A DNA stretch of 64,000 bases from Guyanagaster necrorhizus. Lineage: Eukaryota; Basidiomycota; Agaricomycetes; Agaricales; Physalacriaceae. The position numbers and the translations under genes were made by a program. Shown piece by piece: positions 34,620 through 46,000 of this stretch. Under the pieces are notes generated by a model. It saw nothing but the letters and a program-made list of their open reading frames with translations, had not been told where the DNA came from and searched no databases. The DNA is taken from the NCBI RefSeq assembly GCF_019112545.1, contig NW_025064898.1, positions 773,993-837,992 of the forward strand. Reading direction: 5' to 3'. Every line of letters starts with the position of its first letter. Position 1 is the stretch's first letter.

Positions 34620-37600
34620 GCGAGACTTAACCACTAAAGCTCAGATCAAGACCCTAACTTCACGGGCACTACACTCTGTTACCACTCTGGTCGACAGTGG
34701 CTGCACCGGAAGCTCCATAAACCAAGCCTTTGTGGATAAGCACAAACTCCCAATCTGAGTGACTGCAGCCCCTATCCTGATATATAATGCTAATGGAACA
34801 AAAAATCAGGCAGGGCTGATCACTGAATTTGTCAAAATCTGACTTACAATCAGAGATCACTTGGAGTGGATTGACCTAGCTGTAACCGACCTTGGGACCA
34901 AAGAGGTCTTCCTAGGCCATAACTGGCTTATATGGCACAACTCACTGGTAAACTGAAAAATTGAGCGAATTACATTCACTTAATGTTGATGTTGAAAGAT
35001 CCTCTTCGAACTGCCTGATGAAGATCCAGGGACCGGTGGGATGAAGAGATGGAAGACAGAGAGACCATACTCACTATCGACCTACAAAGGGAAATGCATA
35101 TCTAGGCCATCCATCATACCAACGACCTAGCCACAAAAGCCAATGAAGGGAAGAAGGAGAAAACCTTTGAGGAAATGATGTCTGAATGGGTGCGAGACTA
35201 TCACGACCTCTTTGAGAAAGAGAACTTTGATGAACTCCCTGCCCCAAAACCCTGAGATCACATGATCAAGTTGATCCTGAATGCAAGTGCCAACCTTGAC
35301 TGCAAGATGTACCTGCTTAGTAACCAGAAACAACAAGAGCTAGACAAGTTCCTTGATGAAAACCTGTCCAGCAGACACATCTGACCTTCTAAATCCCTCA
35401 TGGCATCACTATTCTTCTTTGTAAAAAAGAAGGATGGCAAACTCTGACTAGTCTAAGACTATTGGAGACTTAACGAAATAACCATCAAGAATCGATACCC
35501 TCTTCCTCTTATCTCTGAACTGATGGACAAACTTCAGGGTGCCAAGTATTACACAAAGCTTGATGTCAGATAGAGATATAATAATGTTTGCATCAAGGAA
35601 GAGGATGAGTGGAAGACTGTCTTTAGGACAAACCAAGAGCTGTTTGAGCCCATCGTAATGTTCTTCAGGCTCACAAACTCTTCTGCAACATTCCAATGAA
35701 TGATGAATGATATCTTTAAAGATCTCATCGCCACAGAAAAGGTTACGATTTATCTCGATGACATCCTAATCATGTCATGAACGAGGGAGGAATACTGGAG
35801 GATAGTATGGCAAGTGCTAGATCTCATGAGAAGGCACTGGTTATTTCTCAAAGCAGAGAAATACGAGTTCGAGATACTCAAAACAGAATACCTGGGTGTT
35901 ATCATCAGTGAAGGAAGCATTCAGATGGACCCTGTTAAGGTGGCCAGAGTAATCAAATGGCTAGAGCTGAACAAGAAGAAGGAGTTGCAATCCTTCTTCG
36001 GCTTCACCAATTTTTATTGACAGTTCGTTCAGGACTACAGCAAGGTAGTATGCCTCATGACCCAGCTCACCAGCAACACCCCATGGATCTGGAGACCCAC
36101 TCAACAATTGGCCTTCGATGATCTAAAACGATGCATTGCCTAAGACATCATACTCACTATTTCCAGCTAGAATGGAAGATTCTGAGTAGAGGCTAATTCC
36201 AGTGAAGGGGTGATTGGCGTGGTGCTCTTGCAGGAACAGGCTGAGAAGTGGTATCCTGTGGCATTTCTCTCCAAGACCCTCACTATCACAGAAAGGAATT
36301 ATGAGATCTATGACAAGGAATTATTGGCAATAATATTAGTCTTAGAAGAATGGCGACATTACCTGATCAGCGCTGTTGAAGTTTTCGAGATCTGGACTGA
36401 TCATCAAAATCTCAGATACTTCTGACAGCCCCAGAAGCTAAACTGCTGGCAGGCCTGCTGGGTCACAGAACTCAGCCAATACCAGTACACCCTTCATCAC
36501 AAAGCAGGAGTAACCAATAAGAAGGCTGACCTCCTGAGCTGCCGCACAGATCATAACCAGGGGAGAGACAATAATGAAGGGGTCATCCTTCTATCGTCTG
36601 AATATTTCTGAGCCATGATAATGCCAATGGAGAAAGAAATACATGAGCATATCAAAAGCGCAATCTGAGATAGTCACAAATGAGACCAATGCATTGTGCC
36701 ATCTCTAAACCACGAGTGAGGGTTAACTTGAGAAAGTGGGCTTATCAGTTACGATAGACAGATCTATGTTCCATGAGATAAAAATCTATATAGGGAAATC
36801 ATTGCTACATACCATGACCACATGACCGCTGGTCATCCAGGAATCGCCAAGATAAAGGAATTAGTCTTGCATGAATACTGGTGGCCCAAACTGGAGAATG
36901 ACATCACTGAATATATCTGAGAATGTGAAGTCTGTCAAAGGAGTAAGGTATCAATGAGACCCTGTGCAGCTCCACTATATCCAAATAAGGTCCCATCATC
37001 CTCATGGATCCACATCTTCATAGACATGATTATGGGTCTACCCGACTGCAATGGTTATGATGCCATATTGGTCATTGTCAATTAATTCTCAAAGGCAATC
37101 ATCCCAATTGCCTGCTCCACAGAACTCAACTCTGAAGGGTGGGCAAAAATACTACGTGATGAGGTCTATGCAAAGTATGGCATGCCACAGGTCATCATTT
37201 CTGATTGAGGCTCTCAATTTGTCTCCAAATTCATCACCAACCTATATCGCCTGTTGAACATTAAACAAAATGTGTCAACAGCATATCATCCCCAAACTGA
37301 TGGGCAGACAGAGCATGTCAACCAAAAAGTGGAAAAATACCTTCACCTCTTTATCAATTACTAACAAGACGACTAGATTGAGTGGCTAGCTCTTGCTGCA
37401 TTCTAACACAACAACCATATACACTTGGCAACTGGAAAGACTCTCTTTTTCATCAATTATGGCCAACATCCTCTAGTCAGTCAAACAAGTCAGCATCATA
37501 CATTAACATCAGCCTCGTCAGATTTTGCAAATATCATGACAAAAATCCATGCTGAAACCAAAGTGACACTTAAAAAAGCTGCAACCTCAATGAAAATCCA

Positions 37601-38080
37601 GTATGACAAACATTGTCAACTCACACACACATACTCTGTCAATGACAAAGTATGGTTAGATACCACCAATCTACATCTCCCATGCCCCAAGAAAAAACTC
37701 TCTGACAAATGTACAGGATCTTTCCTGATTCTCATCAAAATCGGACAAAGCGTCTACAGGTTACAGCTATCAATGACCTGGAAAATACATGATGTATTCA
37801 ATGAAACACTGTTATCCTCATATATCATGCTAGTGTTTCCCAACCAGGAACATCCACCCCCTCCTTCACCAGACCTAATCGATGATGAAGAACAATATGA
37901 AATCAATCAAGTTCTAAACCATAAACTCCAAAAAGTTAAAGCCAAAGGAGGTGGCATGATGACTACTGTGGACTATTTGGTCAGCTGGAAAGGCTACAGG
38001 CCTGAATCAAACTAATGGGTTAACGAAAAATACATGACAGCTGACAATGCAATACAGGACTACAAATTATCCCTAAATTG
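34620..38080 (+). pseudogene. A-plus pol: protease, RT, RNase H, integrase, chromodomain
   Basis: Protease LVDSGCTGSSINQAF near 34,690. Reverse transcriptase from about 35,250, with [12 protein letters not shown] and the catalytic YLDDIL near 35,750; then EYLGVIISEGSIQMDP. RNase H around 36,200-36,430 (EKWYPVAFLSKTLT, NYEIYDKELLAI, WRHYL, WTDHQNLRYF). Integrase with the HHCC end (HMTAGHPGI...CEVCQRSK) near 36,830-36,950 and the D,D,E core (MIMGLPD, ISD-GSQF, YHPQTDGQTEHVNQKVEKYL) up to 37,340. Chromodomain (DDEEQYEINQVLNHK...YLVSWKGYRPESN) at 37,880-38,020. It lies in essentially one frame with many stops, several of them CGA to TGA at conserved Arg positions. Confidence 0.88.
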
Positions 38081-38114
38081 AACTATTGGGATGATGGTCT
38101 TAAGGAGGGAGTAA

Positions 38115-38547
38115 TGTTATGATTTTATCTTTTTCTCTATGCTTTTACTCCTATTTATGCTTAGTCAACACTAAAACAGGAACTGTAGAAAGGCTTATCA
38201 TCACAACTGGCCTAATTATCTCTCAATACAACAACGACACTTGATGATACAATTGGCCTTTTATATACAGTAGTGGTACTCAAGGACAATAGGCACTATG
38301 GACACAGAAAGACACAATTAGTAGTAGTATTATTAGAGTAGCCTGCATTGTATTTAAGACCTGCAGCTCTCACTGGATAAACTCAGCTTTGAGCTAAAGT
38401 TTATAACTACCATTCTACCTTGAGTCTACCACAGACTTTGAGTCACAGAGAAGGAAGACCAAATCCATGGACTCAGCTGATCCCTTAAAGTGCGAAGGGA
38501 CAGCTGTTTATCATGTGGTTTTGCTCATGTGATGCTTGGGTCTAACA
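38115..38547 (+). repeat. A-plus 3' LTR
   Basis: 433 bp, nine transitions from the 5' LTR. Followed by CTGAC, the target duplication, and then by the rest of the B-plus 5' LTR. Confidence 0.9.
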
Positions 38548-38552
38548 CTGAC

Positions 38553-38646
38553 TCAAGGGTGATGTTGCCAATAGCTTCATTGATGTCCATGCACTCTGGC
38601 AGTCTCTATGCATACACAAGCTCAATCAATTGGCATATTCCTAACA
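38553..38646 (+). repeat. B-plus 5' LTR, right part
   Basis: Continues the B LTR broken at 30584 and ends ...CCTAACA. The next bases, GT then ATATTTGAACT (38649-38659), are the candidate primer-binding site; they are an exact complement of AGTTCAAATAT in the B-plus 3' LTR (56291-56837) and pair with the 5' LTR copy through two G-U wobbles. Confidence 0.7.
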
Positions 38647-38751
38647 GTATATTTGAACTCAAACCCTTGAGTTGAAAATTTTATTATATCCACTATATTC
38701 ATCCAATCCACAGAAGCCAACTCTGAACAAACTCAGCCTACTCATCACAAC

Positions 38752-40130
38752 ATGTTTTTCATAGAAGACATTCCAGCCTCTGCCTCAAAGAAACAACTAG
38801 ACCTTTTCAGATTGGCCTCCAGTAGAGGACAACTCTTCTATAAGAAAACCTATATCCACTCTAGCTTCACTACCCACCAACCAAATTATGATGATTCTTC
38901 TAACCCTTTTGATGCTACCAGCATTCCAACCAACAGAGCCCAATGGGCCAGCCTGATATACAGTGCCCAAACTGACCCTCTGATAGACCTCTTATCTCTG
39001 GGCAACATGCATGAGAATTCAGACAGCTCAGACTTGGAGGGCAGAGGTGAAGACATCCCTACTCATACTCCTATCTGATGAAAACCAGGTGGTAACTCAT
39101 CAAATCCTTTTTTAGGAGGGCCAGATAGACCAGGAGGTCCAGGTGGTCTCAATAGCCCAGGCAGCTCTGACAGCCCTGTAGAAAGCAGCAATTCAAACCA
39201 GCAGGATGTATTTCTAAAATTTATGAACCTGTTACAAGGAGTCTCTGCTTTCCTCAATAACCCTAAGCCAGCCACTATTCAAACTAAAGTCAAGGAACCA
39301 GAACTCTTTAATGGCTCCAATTTTCACAAACTGAAGGCCTTCATAGTCTCTCTTCAATGACAGACCTATCACATTCACAATGGATGCTAGCAAGGTCAAC
39401 TATGCCATTTCCTTCTTGGCCAACACCACACTTAACTGATTTGAACCAGACATTCTTAATCCCAATCCATGGAATCCACCAGCCTGGCAATTCTCCTATG
39501 CAGCTTTCTTAGATGAGCTTTGTAGCAACTTTGGCCTCTTCAACACCATTGAAGATGCCAAAGATGCATTAGAACACATTCAGATGCATGATAGAGACCA
39601 GATCATAAAGTATATAGTCTAATTCAATCAGTATGCCTCACAAATTGAGTATGGAGATAACTCTCTCTGCTATGTCTTTTACCATAGTCTCTGCACCCAC
39701 ATCAAAGATGATATAGTCCACTATGAGAAGCCAAACAATCTTCATGACATGCACTTTCTTGCTCAAGAACTTGATGCTTACTACTGGATCTGGAAGACTG
39801 AAATTGCCCATGAAAATTGGAACAATAAGGCCCTCAACTAATCCTCTAACCTCAAATCCAAGAGATCCAACTCTTCTTTCTTAGATGCCAGCTTCACATC
39901 AAAATCTACCACCCCTAAGCTCTATGCCAACAAGCTAGGCAAAGATGGCTATCTTACTCAGAAAGAAAAAGACCACTAGCATCAGAACAATCTTTGCATG
40001 TCCTGTGGAGCCAAACATAAGACCAAGGATTGCAACAAGCAGAAGGCAGCAGCTTTCACCAAGGATCATGCAGCTGAAGTAGACACCACTCCTGAGAAAC
40101 CAGCTCTAACTGAATCAGAAAACTAAAAAG
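38752..40130 (+). pseudogene. B-plus gag, broken
   Basis: Begins MFFIEDIPASASKKQ, matched by MFFMKDIPSSISKKQ in B-minus; then a Gly/Pro stretch (GGPDRPGGPGG) and a capsid-like region (ESTSLAIL/PAWQFSY-like, FNTIEDAKDALEHIQMHDRDQIIKYIV) and a degraded zinc knuckle near 40,000 (CMSCGAKHKTKDC). Frameshifts and stops are frequent. Function by family: RNA packaging. Confidence 0.65.
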
Positions 40131-40139
40131 CAACCCTGT

Positions 40140-41110
40140 TTTCTTCATATGAGTTCAGGGTTGCATTGACTCTATTCACACACTGGAGGTCATCACCCTC
40201 AATGCAATATCTGTTTCCAACCAATCCTTTCACCTTTCACTTTCAGCAGAATTACCAACTAGTATAGAGCCCAATAGGTCTCTAGCTTCTACCATTCTGC
40301 ATTTTTTTGCTCTTATCAATTCTGATTCTAGCCACTGCTTTGTTGACACTAAGTATGTAGCTGCTAATAATATTTCTATTAAAACTATCTCTAGCATGTA
40401 ACTCTGATTATTCAATAGATCTGTCAGAAGCCACATATCTCAAACTGCAATCATTCCTATCTGTTTCTCTTCTGGAGACACCTTCCTCATCAACTTCTAT
40501 GTCACTTGTCTAGATTCATCTTGCAATCTTGTTCTAGGATACAACTGGCTCTCCTGCTATAATCCACTGATTGACTAGACTGAAAACAGTATCACTTTCT
40601 ATTCAAGCAACTAGAATCTCACTCTAACTAATTCTGCAGCCTCTATCACATCTCTGAGACTTCTGTGCCCACAGGACAATAGTCCATCTCTCTCTGAGCC
40701 TTTCAGCTCAATTCTGAGACTTTTGTGCTCACCAGACTATTGGTCTAACTTTTAAGGCTTCATCTTATTTCAAATCTGCTCCAGGTAGCTGGTGGGCTCT
40801 GTTTCTGTATGAATCCATCTATTTCTATCCTTCCTCAGAATCCTTTACTATAAAAGCATATCCAAAGAGCTCTATCATATCTGCTGCTGCATTTATCTGA
40901 GCTAGTGCAGAAGAAGATGCTCAGCAGTTCATACTGCAGCCTTCTCTACCTAATATTAGAGCCAAAGCTGCATCTGCAAAACTGGCAGATCTTTCATCAG
41001 TGCTAGTAGAGTATTATGATTTTGCAGACATTTTCAGCAATACTCTCTCTGAAAAGCTATCTGAACACAGACCATACAACCTCAAAAGCAACCTTAAGGA
41101 AGGAACATAT
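40140..41110 (+). pseudogene. B-plus protease and start of RT, truncated
   Basis: Protease region with [18 protein letters not shown] (the active DSG triplet is altered), then [22 protein letters not shown], matching B-minus. The start of RT follows (EYYDFADIFSNTLSEKLSEHRPY). Homology stops at 41110, exactly where the LTR of B-minus begins. Confidence 0.7.
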
Positions 41111-41610
41111 TGTTAGAAACATGTCAATCAAGTGAGTTTGAGTGCACATACAGAGACTGGCAGAGTGTGTGAGCATTAATGAAGCTATTGGCAATGTCAC
41201 TCTTGAGTCAAAGCCTAAGGATTTAGATAGACAGAATGAAGCTCTATCAGAGAAGCAAAGAGGAGTATCCTTTAGAGCAGAATCCAACAGACAAAGTAAG
41301 GAGGAGTTAAAGCAAGTATGAAGTGTAGATGGCTATCCAAGTTGATATTTGAACTGAGTAGTTACAATGATTATATATGGCTTTATATACTAATGGTAGC
41401 TAATTCTGACTCAGGTTCCATTGGGTTCTAATGTCAATATTCACTACTGAGTTTGGAGTCTAGATATTACAATGTGAAATATGGATGTAAAATGATAATA
41501 GTGAAAATGAAATTAATAGGTAATAGGAAGTAGGCAGAGTCTGGTGGATTTTGGTGATTGAATCTGTAGTTGGTTGAGGTGACATGGAGGCTGGCAGCAT
41601 ACATGTAACA
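41111..41610 (-). repeat. B-minus 3' LTR
   Basis: 500 bp, TGTTAC...CTAACA in minus orientation. It has AGTTCAAATAT at the position where the 5' LTR has AGTTTGAATAT. The bases before it (on the minus strand AATGGAGGGATAC) look like a polypurine tract. Confidence 0.8.
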
Positions 41611-41748
41611 GTATCCCTCCATTAGTGTTCTTGCCCTCAAGAGTGCAGATCCCAATGGCCAGTGGGGCTACATAAAAAATTGTTAATGGCCATGGAAAAT
41701 TTTGTAACTTGATCAGATACCACCACTATTGCTTAAACTTTTGCAACT

Positions 41749-43073
41749 ATGTTGCCTCTCACTATATATTGTTGCTCATGCACTCCTGAGCCTTTGGTGA
41801 GGGAACCCACCTCTGATGGCTCTGAAGAAACTAAGGAATTATTCTGTCTGAAATGGCAAACCATAGAGAAAGAGTATATGAAGGCCATAGAAGTCCACTT
41901 GGAGTGAAAAAGGGAGTAGGAGAGAGAGGAGAAGGTCTGAGCAGACTGTGTGGCCTGAGAGGCATAGAGAAAGAAGCAGTAAGAGGGGTTGGAGAAGAAG
42001 AGAGAGGAGGTCTGGCAGGCAGCAGAGAGGCAGACAAAGGAGGTGGAGGAGACATTGAAAGAGGCAGCTCAAAGGAAGGCTGAGGAGAGAGAGGCTGCAG
42101 TGAGGGCTCAGGCCTTGGAGATAAGGTAGGAGAAGATGGTTATGGAGGATGGATTGCAAATGACTCCCACAGAGGCTGTTGATTTTTGGCTGCATCAAGT
42201 GCTGATAAAACAATTTGGTCCTAGCTCTGGTCTTCACTTTAAGAGGGTGACTGGCCATACACCTCTGAAGTCTAATGATGAGTAGAACAAGGAGACTGAG
42301 GGGGATGATGAGTTAGAAGAATCTGAAGAGACTCTGGAGAGAAGAAAGAGAGTGTGAGAGGAAAAGAGGAAGATGGTGAGTCCAGCAGAGAAGGGCCATA
42401 AACACAAGTTCAGGTTGAGGAGTGTAGTGGATAGCAGTGGGACAGAGATAGTGGCCAGTCCTAAGAAGAGAGCAAAGTTGGAGGTTGTGAGATCAGTGGA
42501 GGGTGAGGAGGAATTGAGCAGTGAAAGTAAGTGTCTTATTGTTTCTGGTTGGCTTGTCTTAGTTCTGTTTTCAGGGAGTTGCATGTGCTGCCATCAAGAT
42601 AGTGCACCCTGTTATGCACACTCAGTAACTGAAGATGCTAGCCATAGGCAGACTTGTGCTCATTGCAAGGTTAAGAAGACTGTCTGTTCATTCAACAAAG
42701 GCATCACTGCAAGTGAGGTGATCAGCAGTATGGAGATCTCTGCTGGCCTCCACCAACTTTCAAAGTTAATATGCAAGTTGATGTGTCATATAGATGAGTT
42801 GGCAGATGAGATGGTGGATGTCTGCAGTACTGTAGCAGATCTCTAAGATGATTATAGGTTAGATGATATGTTGTCTCTCTTGGAGTTGTTTTCAGAGTCT
42901 GAATTGGAGGCCTGGAAGAAGGCTCATCTGCTTTTCAAGAATGAGAAGGATCAGGAGGTGAAAAATCTGCAGGAGGTGATATTGAAGAGGCTAGATGAGG
43001 ATATAGAGGAATTGAAGAGGTGAGAGAAGAGTTTGGGTTCTGGTGTGGGTCTGTCAGATTCTGCTTCCTTGTA
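41749..43073 (+). pseudogene. Antisense zinc-cluster ORF of element B-minus
   Basis: Runs opposite to gag-pol, between the pol end and the 3' LTR. One frame, from ATG 41749 (MLPLTIYCCSC) to a stop near 43073, with about a dozen TGA/TAG stops from decay. Order: N-terminal VREPTSDGSEETKELFCLKW, a charged coiled coil (EVWQAAERQTKEVEETLKEA), DFWLHQVLIKQFGPSSGLHF, an acidic linker, a basic motif SPKKRAKLEVV, a probable 48-bp intron 42527-42574 (GTAAGT...TTTTCAG), then CMCC and TCAHCKVKKTVCSF, a C-x2-C-x6-C cluster, and a C-terminal coiled coil. The same frame exists in B-plus (55368-56152) and as a free relic at 28.4-29.0 kb. The likely product is a nuclear, metal-binding, dimerising protein; this is inference from motifs. 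Confidence 0.65.
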
Positions 43074-43079
43074 AAGATT

Positions 43080-46000
43080 TTGTATAAAATATATATAGAA
43101 AAGGGTGTCAGATGTTAATAGTAGACAAAAATGTAAATACATGATTTTTGACTTTGAAAGTGTAAAAAGAGTGATTGAATAGTGGTAATTAGTGGTTAGA
43201 ATTAAAATAGTAAGGTGGAGCACTGGTGGCATCAGGAGTAGTGTTGTATCAAGAATAAAATAATTGAGTAACTTTGAATAAAGATCCTGATTTACCTGAG
43301 TATTGATAGTGAAATTCTTTAATAAATTTGTTGGTGAAAAACTCAGAGGCCAGTAATGAAGCAAACTCTTCATTGGTACCTTTGTAGCCTAGCCACTGGA
43401 TCTTGTACAGCAGTGGGCAGCAGAATCAGCAGTCTAGTTTAGAGTTGAGAATTGGAGCTATTTTGAAATGTTCTTCTCCATTAACTTTGACTGGAGGCAG
43501 TGGTGGTTGGATTCAGTTAGGAATAGTGTTTTCTTCTATGGATTCCAATTGTGATATATAGAAGACTGGGTGAATGGACTAAAGATCCAGCAGAAGCCTC
43601 AGCATAAAGGAGTGGGAATCAGATTGGGCTATGATTTCAAAAGGACCAAGGTATTTCTCTGAGAATTTTCTGGTCAAGTGAGTGGTTTTGATATGTTTGG
43701 AACTGAGATAGACCTTATTACCTACTGTGAATGGGAGCATCAGAATCTGATGCTTATTTGCTTGGACCTTGTAACAAGACTGAGCTTTAGAAATTTTATC
43801 CTTCAGTATTTGATGGAGTTTGTCAAGGTTGACTGTGAAGTCTCAGGCCTGAGCAGAGACAATGACCCTTTCAGGATGAATAGTAATATTGGGATGGTAA
43901 CCCTTATTAGCAAAAAATAGGAAAATTCTGGTGGATACATTAGAGGCATTGTTGTAGATGAACTCAGCAATAGGTAGGAGGGTGTTGTTTCAGAGTTTGG
44001 TTTGCCCATTCAGTTTGTCTATCAGCCTTCAGATAGTAACTAGAAATAAGATGGAGTTCTATGTCAAGAGCTATAGCTAAAGCATGAGTAAATTGGAAAA
44101 CAAATTTAGAGCTACAATCTGAGATGATATGACTAGATACTCCATGTTTGGAGAAGACATAGATAACAAAAAAGTTGGGCAAGCTCCATGGAGTTAATGA
44201 TGTTGTGAGTGGGGATGAAGATGGCTTGCTTGCTAGCCTGGTCAATGACTACTAGGATAGTGGTAAATCCATTGGAGTCTGGTAGTTGTTTAATGAAATC
44301 CATGGAAATGAAATCCCATGGCCCTTCAGAGACTGATAGAAGTTTGAGTAACCCATAGGGGTGGTGTCTAGGTGCCTTGTTGTGTCCACAAACTATGCAG
44401 GACTTAATATAGTGTCAAATATATTTGCACATCTTTAGCCAGATGTAATTTCACCAGATGAGCTCTAATGTCCAGTTTTGACCAAAATGGCCTGTTAAGA
44501 TATGGTCATGATTGTTTTGTAGTATATGGAGATGGAGATCTCCAGACTCTGAGACATAGCTATGGCCTTCAAAGTGGAGGATATCTGATTCATCAATAGA
44601 TCACTGAGAGAGGAAGGATTCTGAAGTGGCCTTAGCTTGGTGGAGACTGTCAGAGGATGTAGGGTCAGAAGATTGTGCTTATGTGATATCAATATGAAGC
44701 TTGTCAATGTCCATAATAGCACTGGCTCAGAGGGTAGGGCCTTCAAGGTAGGTTGCATGGAGTGATGCAGAAAGTTGTTCTTGAGTGAACACCAGTTGAA
44801 AATTGTGGGAATTAACTTGAGCATATTGGCTATCCTCCTTTTTAGGGTAGACATTCTCAATAAAGTCCATAGAGCCTTTAAGGTAATGCTGCCAATGTTT
44901 AAAAGCTTCAAAAATGGCCAGGAGCTCCTTGTCATGGGTATTATAGTTGAGTTCAGCATTGTGGAGGCTCCAGGAGTGGAAAGCAATTGAGTGAATCTCA
45001 CCATCTTTAAGGTAGATGGAGAGGATAGCTGCAATGGCATAATCAGAGGCATCAGTTTCCACCACTATCTTTCAATCAGGGACCCAGTGAGTAAAGATAG
45101 AAGCATGTATACAGGCCTGTTTCATATCATTGAAGGCAGCCAAGTATTTGTTATCAAATTTTCATGGAGTTCTCTTGTGGGTGAGTCATGTAAGGAGGAT
45201 GATGATATTGCTATATCCATGTATGAAGTGATGGTAGAAGTTGGTAAAGCCAAGAAAGGATTGGATGTCCTTAACTTTTTATGGCACCAGCCAGTCAACA
45301 ATGATCTTGACTTTTTCTTCAGATATGTAAAGTCCTTTAGGTGATATGATGTAGCCTAGGTACTCCACAGGGTCCCAGTTGAATTCACATTTGAAACCTT
45401 TACAGTAGAGTCCATGAGCTCTAAATCTGTGTAGAACCTCATGAACATGTTTCTGGTGATCTTCTGGGTTATTAGAATATATGAGGATGTTATCAAGATA
45501 GACCACTACTGATATATCAAGCATGTCAGAGAATATATTGTTCACAAATCATTAGAATGCTGCTGGAGTATTTGTGAGGTCAAAAGGGATGACATACTAT
45601 TCAAAGAAACTATAACAGATCCAGAAGGCTGTTTTCTATTCATTCTCTTTAGCTATGCAAATGAGATGGTAGACATATCGAAGGTCGAGCTTAGTGTAGA
45701 TGCACATAGAGCAGACAGAGTCAAGGAGGTCAGAAATGAGAGGAAGAGAATAGTGATCCTTCTTGGAGATTTTATTTAAGCTATAGTAGTCGATGCAAAG
45801 TCAGAGTTTACCAGTCTTCTTCTTGACAAATAGGACTAGAGCCCCATGTGGAGAGTGAAATGAGGTAATAAACCCATTGTGCAGGTTATCAATAAACTCT
45901 TGTAGAGCCTTGAGTTTGGAGTCTGAGAGAGAATAAATGGGTCCAAGCAGTGGAGATGTTCCTTCCTCAAGATTGATTTTGAGGTCATACAACCTGTGTT

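Larger units (their letters stand above)
30585..38547 (+). mobile_element. Full-length Ty3/gypsy chromovirus A-plus
   Basis: 7,963 bp with 433-bp LTRs at both ends (30585-31017 and 38115-38547), each TGTTATG...CTAACA, and a perfect 5-bp duplication CTGAC (30580-30584 and 38548-38552). The LTRs differ at nine sites, all transitions (about 2.1%). Inside are, in order, a gag-like leader ORF, capsid and CCHC zinc knuckle, protease, reverse transcriptase, RNase H, integrase and a chromodomain, the chromovirus order. A purine tract (AAGGAGGGAG) precedes the 3' LTR. Many in-frame stops make it non-autonomous. It is inserted in the 5' LTR of B-plus and still has some CpG, unlike its surroundings, so it is one of the youngest insertions. 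Confidence 0.92.

Noticed and set aside
33688..38080. Frequent in-frame TGA in A-plus as possible stop-codon reassignment.
   Set aside because: Host genes in the window use TGA as a normal stop (for example PMC1, PCNA and SCC2), and TGA sits where relatives have Arg codons with CpG.
41839..42258. Leu-rich minus-strand frame near the B-minus 3' LTR (and its twin at 55616-56053 on the plus strand).
   Set aside because: It is the shadow of the coiled-coil part of the antisense cargo gene, and its Leu/Ser/Cys runs are reverse readings of Lys/Glu codons.
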